This document shows positions 50,570 through 58,716 of a DNA stretch of 64,000 nucleotides, one piece after another. Numbering within the stretch: position 1 is the first letter of the stretch; every line of letters begins with the position of its first letter. Below the pieces are notes generated by a model. That model saw nothing but the letters and a program-made list of their open reading frames with translations, was not told the DNA's origin and did not search any database. Origin of the DNA: an uncultured Pelagibacteraceae bacterium (GTDB lineage Bacteria; Pseudomonadota; Alphaproteobacteria; Pelagibacterales; Pelagibacteraceae); the NCBI GenBank assembly GCA_902598485.1, contig CACKBU010000004.1, positions 1 through 64,000 on the forward strand, read 5' to 3'. The translations under genes and the position numbers were made by a program.

Positions 50570-51007
50570 TTAATGACAAGCAATTCCAAATTTTTTTAAT
50601 CTCCAATAGTTATAAGGCCAAGGAGTTAAAAAACCTACAATCAGCATTATTGGTACCACCCACCATGTTAAAATTGCGCCTCCAGTTAAAACATAGTCAG
50701 TTAAATTCATCATGATTTCCATGCTAATCATTGAAATTAAACTCATACCACAAGCTGTTTTGAATGCATTAACAAAATTAAAATTTTGTGTCATTAAAAT
50801 TATTGTTTCTAAAATAATACTTGTGATCAATCCGTTAATGATTGCTAAAATCATTATTCCTAAAACTGGAAAAGGAATTTGAGTTAATTGAAAAAATAAT
50901 ATTGTTCCAAAATCTCCAATTGCACAACCAAGCACACACCAAGCTGTATTTTTTGCGCTTCTTTTCCAGGTATGTCTACAAGACCAATGAAATGTAGAGG
51001 TATTCAT
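50570..51007 (-). CDS. DUF4396 family membrane protein
   Basis: The 145-residue protein has FHWSCRHTWKRSAKNTAWCVLG at the start, GCAIGDFGTILFFQLTQIP near 28 and about four hydrophobic segments, ending TPWPYNYWRLKKFGIACH. The N-terminal HTWKRSAKNT and GDFG features match DUF4396. Function unknown. It is convergent with cytochrome b561 (2 bp between stops) and divergent from the ETHE1-like gene by 22 bp. Confidence 0.75.
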   Translation of the reverse strand: MNTSTFHWSCRHTWKRSAKNTAWCVLGCAIGDFGTILFFQLTQIPFPVLGIMILAIINGLITSIILETIILMTQNFNFVNAFKTACGMSLISMISMEIMMNLTDYVLTGGAILTWWVVPIMLIVGFLTPWPYNYWRLKKFGIACH

Positions 51008-51029
51008 TATAATTTGATATTAATAATAA

Positions 51030-51713
51030 ATGATTTTTAGGCAAGTATTCGATAATAAATCGTCGACATACACTTATTTAATTGCATCGGCAAAAGGTCG
51101 CGAGGCAGTCATAATTGATCCAGTAATTGAGAATGTTGAAAGCTACATTAAGTTACTTCAAGAATTAGATTTAAAACTAGTTAAGGTAATAGATACTCAT
51201 ATCCATGCTGACCATGTAACTGGTGCAAGTAAACTCAAGCAAGCAACAAATTGCTCTACACTTATGGGGGAACACACCCCTGCTGATACTGTTGAAATTA
51301 AAGTAAAAGATGATGAAATAATAAAAATTGATCAAATAGAAATCAAAGCGATGTATACTCCTGGTCATACTTCTGACAGTTATAGTTTCTTAATGAATAA
51401 CTATTTGTTTTCAGGAGATACTCTTTTAATTAATGGCACTGGTCGAACAGATTTTCAAAATGGTAGCTCAAAAGATGCTTATAATTCAATCTTTAATAGA
51501 TTGTTAAAATTACCTGAGGATACCATTTTGTATCCTGGTCATGATTATAACGGCAAAGAATCTAGTACCATTGGTAATGAAAAGAAATTTAATCCAAGAT
51601 TGCAGGTTAAAAATGTTGATGAATATGTTGATCTTATGTCAAATCTTAATTTAGCAAAACCAAAATTAATAGATATTAATGTAAGTAGAAATATTAAGTT
51701 AGGTGCTAACTAA
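51030..51713 (+). CDS. ETHE1-like persulfide dioxygenase (metallo-beta-lactamase fold)
   Basis: The 227-residue protein has RQVFDNKSSTYTYLIAS at the start, the metal motif THIHADHVTGASKL near residue 56, YTPGHTSDSYSF near 110, FSGDTLLINGTGRTDFQNG near 128 and LYPGHDYNGK near 169. These match ETHE1-type persulfide dioxygenases that oxidise glutathione persulfide to sulfite. A rhodanese lies elsewhere in the window (5560) but not adjacent. Its stop overlaps the AzlD gene by 8 bp. Confidence 0.9.
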   Translation: MIFRQVFDNKSSTYTYLIASAKGREAVIIDPVIENVESYIKLLQELDLKLVKVIDTHIHADHVTGASKLKQATNCSTLMGEHTPADTVEIKVKDDEIIKIDQIEIKAMYTPGHTSDSYSFLMNNYLFSGDTLLINGTGRTDFQNGSSKDAYNSIFNRLLKLPEDTILYPGHDYNGKESSTIGNEKKFNPRLQVKNVDEYVDLMSNLNLAKPKLIDINVSRNIKLGAN

Positions 51714-52023
51714 AGACAACAAATATTAAAAACCAATAAGAAACTAATCCAGCTGAAATTGTTGCAATAATATTTTTTGAAAAATAACCTACAATTACAG
51801 CAACTAATGCTCCAAAAATTTTGGGATCATTCATTTCTATAAAAGTTCCAAAATCATTTATAAATATTCCTGGAAATATTATTGCTGGGAATACTGCGGA
51901 AGGAACATATGCCAACACTGCTTTAATTTTATCTCCCAACATATCTCTACTTATTAAAGCGATCATAGTCATTCTAGTAAAGTAAGTTAATATTCCAGCA
52001 AAAATTATTGCAGTAAGAGTCAT
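51706..52023 (-). CDS. azlD: AzlD-like branched-chain amino-acid exporter small subunit
   Basis: The 105-residue membrane protein has AIIFAGILTYFTRMTMIALIS at its start with the conserved TR, then LAYVPSAVFPAIIFPGIF and three further helices. AzlCD together export branched-chain amino acids or analogues. It overlaps the AzlC gene by 4 bp. Confidence 0.88.
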   Translation of the reverse strand: MTLTAIIFAGILTYFTRMTMIALISRDMLGDKIKAVLAYVPSAVFPAIIFPGIFINDFGTFIEMNDPKIFGALVAVIVGYFSKNIIATISAGLVSYWFLIFVVFS

Positions 52024-52706
52024 TTTTTTAACCTCAATAATAGTGCAGCTACAAATAAAGCAATTATTGGTGAAATAATTATGTAAGATTTAAATGGAGC
52101 CTCAAAAAATAACAGTGAACTTAAACCACAAGTAATCATTACAATTACATGATCTAATTTTTTTAAATCCTGAACAACAATAGCTATAAAAGTTAAAGGT
52201 ATTGCAAATTTTAACCCAAGTTCTTCTGGAACAAATGAACCTAAAACAATACCTGATAAGGTTGCAATTTGCCAACAAACCCACATTGTGCAACCTGTGC
52301 CAATTAAATGATAATGTAAAAATTCTTCACTTCTATTTTTTTTGAAAAATTTATTAGACTCAGCAAATCCTTGATCTACAACAACATAAGAAATTAATAA
52401 CTTTTTTATAAAAGATAATTTTTCTAAATATTCAGATAAAACTGCTCCATATAATAAATGTCTGGAATTTATAATTCCAACAGAGGCAACGGCAACTAAA
52501 CTAGATGCACCTCCTGATAATAACTGCAGAAAAACTATTTGTGAAGCTCCACCAAAAATTATGAAGGACATTGCATAAACTAAATATGGATGAAATCCAA
52601 GTTCAACACCGATTGCTCCACAAATTATTCCAAATGGAATAACAGAGAGCATGTGTGGAGAAATATCCAACATCCCTCGAGTAAATAATTGTTTTTTGGT
52701 AAGCAT
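52020..52706 (-). CDS. azlC: AzlC-like branched-chain amino-acid exporter large subunit
   Basis: The 228-residue membrane protein has ISPHMLSVIPFGIICGAIGVELGF near residue 14, MSFIIFGGASQIVFLQLLSGGAS near 45, IINSRHLLYGAVLSEYL near 78 and IALFVAALLLRL at the end. The conserved GASQ and N-x-R-H motifs are present. It pairs with AzlD. It is 12 bp downstream of the iron ABC operon, which may read through. Confidence 0.9.
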   Translation of the reverse strand: MLTKKQLFTRGMLDISPHMLSVIPFGIICGAIGVELGFHPYLVYAMSFIIFGGASQIVFLQLLSGGASSLVAVASVGIINSRHLLYGAVLSEYLEKLSFIKKLLISYVVVDQGFAESNKFFKKNRSEEFLHYHLIGTGCTMWVCWQIATLSGIVLGSFVPEELGLKFAIPLTFIAIVVQDLKKLDHVIVMITCGLSSLLFFEAPFKSYIIISPIIALFVAALLLRLKK

Positions 52707-52718
52707 TTGCTTGTTTTA

Positions 52719-53780
52719 TTAAAAACAAACTATGTGATCAATATTAATCGGTCTTTTAATTCCAAACTTTTCGTCAGCTTCATGTTGGTGTTCATGATGA
52801 GAATGAACAAAAACTGGTATTAATAAATCGCTATTAGTTTTTAAAGTATAGATAAAATTTGTTCCTCTAAATTTTCTATCAACTACCTCTAATTTTAGAT
52901 TGCTTTTATCGTCATGCTCAAGGTCCTCTGGTTGTAATAATAATTGTACATTTGAACCTTTTGGATAATGCTTAATAAAATTACCTTTAATTGTTCCAAG
53001 ATCGTCATTTTCTAATGAATTTTCTCCTGTTACTTTTGCTGGAATTAAAATTCCACGATTTAAAAAATTTACTACTTCGACTGAATTTGGAAAATGATAA
53101 ACATTATAAGGATCATCAAACTGTTTAATTTGACCATCTAATATAATTGCACATTTAGTACCAAGATAAAAAGCTTCATAGGAGTCATGAGTAACAATTA
53201 TTGTTGTAATTTTTAATTTACTTAATATTTTTTTTAATCTTACTTGAATTTCTTCTTTAAAACTTTGATCTACATTAGATAGGGGTTCATCTAAAAGCAA
53301 AAGATCAGGTTGAGTTAATAGCGATCTTGCAAGCGAAGCTCTTTGTGCTTCCCCTGCGCTAATTTCATGTGGAAATTTTGGTAATATTTTTTCTATATCA
53401 AGAAAATCTACAATCTCTTTAAAACTAAGCTTTTTCTTTCTTTTTCCTTTATTTCTCTCTGCGCCTAATAAAATATTTTTTTCAACTGTGTAATGAGGAA
53501 ATAAACTGTTGTCCTGAAAAGCTAAAGATACGTTTCTATCTTCAGGTTCTACATTTTTATCTTTAGACGATAATAATTTTCCGTTCAATTTTATTGAACC
53601 TTTATCAATTTTTTCTAAACCAGCTATAGTTCTAAGTATTGTAGTTTTTCCAATTCCTGAAGGACCAAGAATACACAAAGTATCCCCTTCATTTTCAATC
53701 GCAAAAGATGCATTCTTAACTTTGATCTTTCCACCTATAGTGAAATCAACATTTTTAATCTCTAAATAACTATCGCTCAT
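52719..53780 (-). CDS. fbpC: Fe(III) ABC transporter ATPase
   Basis: The 353-residue ATPase has Walker A GPSGIGKTT near residue 38, a variant signature ISAGEAQRASLARSLL near 138 (SAGEAQ where SGGQ is usual), Walker B LLLLDEPLSNVD near 160 and the switch histidine in IIVTHDSYEA near 192. A C-terminal regulatory domain has a His-rich stretch (HSHHEHQHEADE) that could bind metal. It overlaps the permease gene by 11 bp. It powers the FbpA/FbpB importer. Confidence 0.92.
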   Translation of the reverse strand: MSDSYLEIKNVDFTIGGKIKVKNASFAIENEGDTLCILGPSGIGKTTILRTIAGLEKIDKGSIKLNGKLLSSKDKNVEPEDRNVSLAFQDNSLFPHYTVEKNILLGAERNKGKRKKKLSFKEIVDFLDIEKILPKFPHEISAGEAQRASLARSLLTQPDLLLLDEPLSNVDQSFKEEIQVRLKKILSKLKITTIIVTHDSYEAFYLGTKCAIILDGQIKQFDDPYNVYHFPNSVEVVNFLNRGILIPAKVTGENSLENDDLGTIKGNFIKHYPKGSNVQLLLQPEDLEHDDKSNLKLEVVDRKFRGTNFIYTLKTNSDLLIPVFVHSHHEHQHEADEKFGIKRPINIDHIVCF

Positions 53781-55398
53781 TTTCCCTCAGTATATATTTA
53801 GATGTAAGCATTATAAATAGAGTTGCAATCAAAATTAAAAATAATGAAGGAACAGCTGCGGCTTCTAATAAGTCTTCTGAAGCAGATATATAAGCAGTAG
53901 TTGCAAATGTTTCAAAATTAAAAGGTCTTAAAATCAAAGTGATTGGCAATTCTCTTATTATTTCTAAAGAAATTAATATTCCAACAAATAAAAGAGAATT
54001 TCTTAAGAAAGGTACATGAATATTCATAAAAGTTTTCTTTTTAGAGTAACCAAGTAAATATGAACTTTCATCAACAGAAATATTTATTTTCTCATAACCA
54101 GATTTTATTCCATTAAAAGCTAAAGAATAGAATCTTACAAAATAAACCAAGACAAGTCCTAGAATGGAACCAATAAACATTTTTTTAATAGATAAAAAAC
54201 CTAGTGCTTTTACAACATTGTCATCAAACCATGCAATAAAAGTTATAAATGCTACTGCTAAAATTACTCCTGGAATTGCATAACCAGAAATAGATAAAGT
54301 AGATAAAACGTTTAAAGTTTTATTTTTAGAAACTCTATTTCCATAATTAGAAATTAAAGAAAAAATTATTAAAACTAAGCTTGATAATAACACAAGGTAC
54401 AAAGTATTTAATGTTAAAGTTAATACTGGAATATCAAAAAGATTTTCAGGAAATTTTAATGTCCAATAAAGCATTTGACTTAGTGGAAATAAAAAACTTA
54501 GGAAAAAAACTAAGAAGCAAATTGAGAACGCAAAAAATGCTTTACTTCCTGATAGTTGGATTTTTTCTTTTTGTTTAAATCCTCCTTTAGTATTTGCGTG
54601 GTATCTTGCCTTCTTTCTAGATAAATTTTCTAAAATGAATATTGCAAAAATGAATAAAAGAAGAAAAAAAGATATCCTGTTTGAGAAAGCTAGGTCATCA
54701 AATGTAATCCAAGAATTGTAAATACCTGTTGTTAAAGTATTTATAGAAAAGAAATCAACTGCCCCAAATTCAGCTAAAGTTTCCATCGCAACTAGAGAAA
54801 GGCCTGCAACAATTGCTGGTCTAGCGGCAGGTAAAATTAAGGAATAAAAGGATTTTGCTTTTGAAAATCCTAAATTTCTACCTAAATCAATTAAATTTTG
54901 AGATTGATACTGGAATGATGCTCTTGAGAGAATATAAACATAAGCAAATAGTGAGAAAGATAGTGAAAGTACAGCCCCTATTAGCCCATCAAACTTTGGA
55001 ATACTTTGATTATAATTTGCTTCTCCAAACAGATTTTTCAATATTGAATATAAAGTTCCATAATTTTCAAAGAAAGCTGTCAATGAATATGCGTAAATAT
55101 AAGGAGGTACAGCAAAAGATAATATAAGTGCCCATTTAAAAAAATTACTAAAAGGAAATTTATAAAAAGAAACTAAATAAGCCGTACTGGTTCCAATTAA
55201 AAAAGTTAAAACTAAAACACCAATCAGCAAAGCTAGTGAATTAAAAATATATTCAAATAAAAAGGTATCTTTTAGAATTTGATAATAATTTGATGTATCC
55301 TCAAAAAAACTAGTAAATACAGTAACAATTGGTATAGCAACAAAAATTGATACCAACAAAGAACTTAAAAACCAAAAATTAATTTTTTTTAAATACAT
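53770..55398 (-). CDS. fbpB: Fe(III) ABC transporter fused permease
   Basis: I start it at ATG 55398 (542 aa) preceded by AAAGGG; the track's 55416 is a TTG six codons earlier. Two permease halves are seen, each with about six helices and an EAA-like loop (NLGFSKAKSFYSLILPAARPA near 180 and YLLGYSKKKTFMNIHVPFLRN near 445). Such double-length permeases are typical of FbpB/AfuB iron(III) importers. A long hairpin lies between it and the upstream small gene. Confidence 0.92.
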   Translation of the reverse strand: MYLKKINFWFLSSLLVSIFVAIPIVTVFTSFFEDTSNYYQILKDTFLFEYIFNSLALLIGVLVLTFLIGTSTAYLVSFYKFPFSNFFKWALILSFAVPPYIYAYSLTAFFENYGTLYSILKNLFGEANYNQSIPKFDGLIGAVLSLSFSLFAYVYILSRASFQYQSQNLIDLGRNLGFSKAKSFYSLILPAARPAIVAGLSLVAMETLAEFGAVDFFSINTLTTGIYNSWITFDDLAFSNRISFFLLLFIFAIFILENLSRKKARYHANTKGGFKQKEKIQLSGSKAFFAFSICFLVFFLSFLFPLSQMLYWTLKFPENLFDIPVLTLTLNTLYLVLLSSLVLIIFSLISNYGNRVSKNKTLNVLSTLSISGYAIPGVILAVAFITFIAWFDDNVVKALGFLSIKKMFIGSILGLVLVYFVRFYSLAFNGIKSGYEKINISVDESSYLLGYSKKKTFMNIHVPFLRNSLLFVGILISLEIIRELPITLILRPFNFETFATTAYISASEDLLEAAAVPSLFLILIATLFIMLTSKYILRENER

Positions 55399-55414
55399 TT
55401 TTACCCTTTTATTC

Positions 55415-55465
55415 AAGTGAACATAATCAATAGTAGGGTAAATAACTATTGAGTTATGTTCACTT
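55415..55465 (-). terminator. Long near-perfect hairpin between the small gene and fbpB
   Basis: Left arm AAGTGAACATAATCAATAGT and a right arm identical in complement except for one bulged G enclose a 10-base loop, a stem of about 20 bp. It lies 8 bp downstream of the small-gene stop and 16 bp before the ATG of the permease. No strong U-tract follows in the operon direction, so it may stop RNA decay or limit readthrough rather than act as a simple terminator. Confidence 0.7.
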
Positions 55466-55473
55466 TTTGAAAA

Positions 55474-55668
55474 TTAACTTTTTAGATCAAAAACATTAAT
55501 GACACGATCAATATCATCATTTTCGATCTCAGATAATTTTCTATTATTTATTTTTTTTTTAATTTTTTCACATTGTGACAAGCATGGCTCACAAGTTATC
55601 TGACCCTCTGAAGAACCATTATTGCCCGGAGAAATGTCTAAATTAAAATTAAATAAATTTTTTCTCAT
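55474..55668 (-). CDS. Small Cys-motif protein inside the iron-uptake operon
   Basis: The 64-residue ORF lies 6 bp after the fbpA stop, with TAAGGGC upstream of its ATG, in the same direction. It contains a C-x2-C-x3-C pattern (ITCEPCLSQC) near residue 25 in an otherwise charged, hydrophilic sequence and has no signal peptide or membrane segment. I do not recognise a family. Position and cysteines suggest metal or iron-sulfur binding, but this is inference. It is unlikely to be a random ORF given the tight operon fit. Confidence 0.6.
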   Translation of the reverse strand: MRKNLFNFNLDISPGNNGSSEGQITCEPCLSQCEKIKKKINNRKLSEIENDDIDRVINVFDLKS

Positions 55669-55674
55669 TTGCCC

Positions 55675-56703
55675 TTACTTCCATCCAGCAGCTGTCATTA
55701 CCTCTAATGCAGCAGCTTGATTTTTTCCATAGCTTGAAACTTTAGTCGTTAAATCTTGTTTAAAATCTAATCCTAAATTATTTACTACTAATGGATTTGG
55801 AGATACCCCAGCTATCATTGGAAACTCAAAAGTATTATTTGTAAAATGTTCCTGAGCCTCTGGTGATAATAAAAAGTCAACAAGAGCGATAGCATTTGCC
55901 TTATTAGGAGCTCCTTTTACTAAAGCTGCACAACTAATATTCATGTGTGTTCCTCTATCATTTTGATTAGGAAAAAATGCCTTAACTTTTTTAGCAGCTT
56001 CTTTTTGTTCTGCTCCTTTATTACCAGATAGCATAAGTGCCAAGTAATAAGTATTTGCTACAGCAATATCAGCTTCTCCAGCTGCAACTGCCATAATTTG
56101 AGCTCTGTCATTTCCTTTTGGTGTTCTTGCCATGTTAGAAACAACTCCTTTAGACCATTCAGCAGCAGCTTTCTTTCCATTATTTTCAATTAATGAAGCT
56201 ACAAGTGACTTGTTATAAATGTTACTTGATTTTCTAATTACTAATCTACCTTTCCATTTTGGATCAGCTAGACCTTCATATGTTAATCCTGATAATTCAG
56301 CACCACTAACTCTTTCTGGTGAGTAGTAAATTATTCTTGCTCTTTTTGCTACTCCTACCCAGTGTGTAGTTCTAAAATTTTTTGGAACAGAGGATTTAAT
56401 TGTTGGAGACACCAAACCACTTTGGGTCATTCCTTTAGCCTTGAAAGCTCCACATCTTCCAGCATCAGCGGTAATATAAAGATCGGCTGAAGAATCTGTG
56501 CCTTCTTCAATCATTCTTTTTTCTAATGCACTGGCCTTTCCGTTAATCAGGTTTACTTTAATTCCAGTTTTATTGGTAAATTTGCTATAAAGCTCATTAT
56601 CTGCTTTGTAGTGTCTTGCATTGAAGATATTTACTTCATTTGCAATCGCAAAAGACGAGACTATTAAAGAAACAAATAAACTTATTATTGTTACTTTTTT
56701 CAT
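55675..56703 (-). CDS. fbpA: Fe(III)-binding periplasmic protein
   Basis: The 342-residue protein has a signal peptide (IISLFVSLIVSSFAIA) and the FbpA/FutA pattern: VNIFNARHYKADNELYSKF, LINGKASALEKRMIEEG near 52, ADLYITADAGR near 77, PKWKGRLVIRKSSN near 150 and the tyrosine iron ligands in VANTYYLALMLSG near 217. It captures ferric iron in the periplasm. Overlapping Fur-like palindromes lie just upstream, so iron repression is likely. Confidence 0.95.
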   Translation of the reverse strand: MKKVTIISLFVSLIVSSFAIANEVNIFNARHYKADNELYSKFTNKTGIKVNLINGKASALEKRMIEEGTDSSADLYITADAGRCGAFKAKGMTQSGLVSPTIKSSVPKNFRTTHWVGVAKRARIIYYSPERVSGAELSGLTYEGLADPKWKGRLVIRKSSNIYNKSLVASLIENNGKKAAAEWSKGVVSNMARTPKGNDRAQIMAVAAGEADIAVANTYYLALMLSGNKGAEQKEAAKKVKAFFPNQNDRGTHMNISCAALVKGAPNKANAIALVDFLLSPEAQEHFTNNTFEFPMIAGVSPNPLVVNNLGLDFKQDLTTKVSSYGKNQAAALEVMTAAGWK

Positions 56704-56737
56704 TGTATCCTTTTCTTTACCCTAATTTATTTGCGAA

Positions 56738-56773
56738 TGAGAACTATTCTCAATGCGAATGATAATCAATCGC
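56738..56773. promoter_or_regulatory. Two adjacent Fur-like boxes upstream of fbpA
   Basis: TGAGAA-cta-TTCTCA (56738-56752) is a perfect 6-bp inverted repeat. GCGAATGATAATCAATCGC (56755-56773) is a 19-bp near-palindrome with 16 of 19 matching positions; its core GATAATCA resembles the classic Fur box. Both lie 35-70 bp before the fbpA start. Binding by Fur or a Fur-family protein is inferred. Confidence 0.65.
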
Positions 56774-56826
56774 ATATTTTGTCGCAGAATGCAAGGTTTA
56801 TTTGATATTATTTGAAAGGGGTATTT

Positions 56827-57714
56827 TTATTTCCAATCGCCAATTTTACTGAATAAGAAATTTCTAAAAGCTTGAACTCTAGCTGTGTTTTTTAATGATT
56901 GCGGGTACACAAAGTGAGCTTCTGTTATTGGTCCTTCTACTTTTGGAAGCACTTTAATTATATTACTAGTATTTGATACTAAATATTCTGGAAGTGCAGC
57001 CAATCCTACCCCAGACTCAACACCATACAAAAGACCACTAACACTATTAACCTTCATAATAGATTTTCTTTTTTTCCCATCATGCATTCCTATTTTTAAT
57101 GCCCAATCAGGATTATAAACTGGTGAAGGAGCACCTTTTCCAAAAGAAATAAATTTATGTTTATTTAAATCATTTACTGTTTTTGGCATTCCATTTTTTT
57201 CTAAATATTTATTTGATCCATAAATATAATACTTAATATCTACTAATTTTTTTTGAATATAATTAAGCTGTTTTGGTCTTCTCATAAAAATTCCAATATC
57301 AGCTTGACGAGTACTTAAATCTAATTCTTTATCATCAAAAACAAGCTCAATCTCAATCTCTGGATTTAGGATCATAAATTCTTGAATCCTTGGCGTTAAC
57401 CAATGGGTTCCAAAACTTCTTACAGTTGTGATAGTTAATTTTCCTGATGGTTTGCTCTTTTGATCACCTAATGATGTTTCAACTTCTTTAAGTTTGCTAA
57501 TCACCTCATGAGCAGTTTTAAAAACATATTCTCCATTTTGTGTGAGAGTTAAACCTCTTGCATGTCTTTCAAACAACTGCACTTTTAAATCTTGTTCTAA
57601 TGATTGTATTTGTCTACTTATAGCTGATTGACTAAGATTTAAATTAACAGTAGCATTTGTAAAGCTTCCAGCTTCAGCCACAGCATGAAAAATTTTTAAT
57701 TTATCCCAATCCAT
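56827..57714 (-). CDS. LysR-family transcriptional regulator
   Basis: The 295-residue protein has the LysR winged helix at its start: LKIFHAVAEAGSFTNATVNL, NLSQSAISRQIQSLEQDLKV, LFERHARGLTLTQNG, and a C-terminal effector domain (SGKLTITTVRSFGTHWLTPR, GVESGVGLAALPEYLVS). It is the only clear transcription factor in the window. It overlaps the AcuI start-stop by 1 bp downstream of it, so it is transcribed with acuI and may regulate it or the iron operon nearby. Effector unknown. Confidence 0.92.
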   Translation of the reverse strand: MDWDKLKIFHAVAEAGSFTNATVNLNLSQSAISRQIQSLEQDLKVQLFERHARGLTLTQNGEYVFKTAHEVISKLKEVETSLGDQKSKPSGKLTITTVRSFGTHWLTPRIQEFMILNPEIEIELVFDDKELDLSTRQADIGIFMRRPKQLNYIQKKLVDIKYYIYGSNKYLEKNGMPKTVNDLNKHKFISFGKGAPSPVYNPDWALKIGMHDGKKRKSIMKVNSVSGLLYGVESGVGLAALPEYLVSNTSNIIKVLPKVEGPITEAHFVYPQSLKNTARVQAFRNFLFSKIGDWK

Positions 57715-58715
57715 TATTTATTTAAATCAACTAATACTCTTCCAGAAATTTCACCTTTTAAAATTTTAGGATAAGTCTCAATCAATTCCTCTAAACTTAC
57801 TGTTAAAACTGATTTTTCCAATAAATCAAAATCAATTAAATTTGTTGCTTCTCCCCAAATGAAACCTCTTCTTTTTATGCTACAATTAGCAGAGTCCATG
57901 CCCCAAACTTTAATACCTCTCAACATAAATGGTAATAAATTCGTATTAAGTTCATTACTGTTTGCATTTCCACAAACTGAGATTATCCCATTTGATTTTG
58001 TTTGAGCAATTGCATTTGCTAAAATTTTTCCACCAACCGTATCTACCACTCCATCCCATAGACCTTTGTCTATTGGACGTGGATCTTTGTCAAATTCAGC
58101 CCTATTTATAATGTTTTTTGCACCTAATGATTTTAAATAATCCGATTTTGAATCTTTTCCGGTAACAGCAGAAACATTATATCCCATTTTGGTTAATGCC
58201 ATGATTGCTACACTACCAACTCCTCCTGTAGCACCTGTAACTAGAACGTCATTAACTTTTTCACCTAATAAAATACTTTCCCTTGCTTGAATTGCAAAAG
58301 CACTCATTAAGGAGGTAAAACCTGCAGTACCTAAAATCATAGCTTGTTTAGTTGTTAAGCTAGCGGGTTTTTTTACTAAAAAATCTGCATTTACTTTTGC
58401 AATTTGTGAATATCCGCCAAAGAATATTTCTCCAACTCTAAATCCAGTTAAAATTACCTCATCTCCTTCTTTAAATTTTGAATTTTCACTTTCAATTACT
58501 TTTCCTGAAAAATCTATTCCTGGAATATGTGGGAATTCTTTTACTAATCGTCCACCGTTTTTTAAAATCATTCCATCTTTAAAATTAAGATCAGAATAAT
58601 CTACTTTTACAGTTACATCTCCATGCTTTAGAAAACTTTTATCAATAGATTTAACTTCACGTGAGAAGTTTTCACCTTCTTGATTAAGAATTAGTGCTTT
58701 AAATTGGTCAGACAC
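57714..58715 (-). CDS. acuI: AcuI/YhdH-type acrylyl-CoA reductase
   Basis: The 333-residue MDR-family oxidoreductase has VDYSDLNFKDGMILKNGG near residue 38, HIPGIDFSGKVIES near 62, VLVTGATGGVGSVAIMALTKMG near 147 (NADPH site) and GIISVCGNANSNELNTNLLPF near 247. It matches YhdH/AcuI quinone-oxidoreductase-type enzymes; AcuI reduces toxic acrylyl-CoA to propionyl-CoA, including that from DMSP. It is 1 bp from folE and overlaps the LysR gene. Activity on acrylyl-CoA is inferred from family. Confidence 0.87.
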   Translation of the reverse strand: MSDQFKALILNQEGENFSREVKSIDKSFLKHGDVTVKVDYSDLNFKDGMILKNGGRLVKEFPHIPGIDFSGKVIESENSKFKEGDEVILTGFRVGEIFFGGYSQIAKVNADFLVKKPASLTTKQAMILGTAGFTSLMSAFAIQARESILLGEKVNDVLVTGATGGVGSVAIMALTKMGYNVSAVTGKDSKSDYLKSLGAKNIINRAEFDKDPRPIDKGLWDGVVDTVGGKILANAIAQTKSNGIISVCGNANSNELNTNLLPFMLRGIKVWGMDSANCSIKRRGFIWGEATNLIDFDLLEKSVLTVSLEELIETYPKILKGEISGRVLVDLNK

Positions 58716-58716
58716 A

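Noticed and set aside
54381-55127. Plus-strand ORFs opposite fbpB
   Set aside because: Antisense shadows of the permease gene without supporting features.
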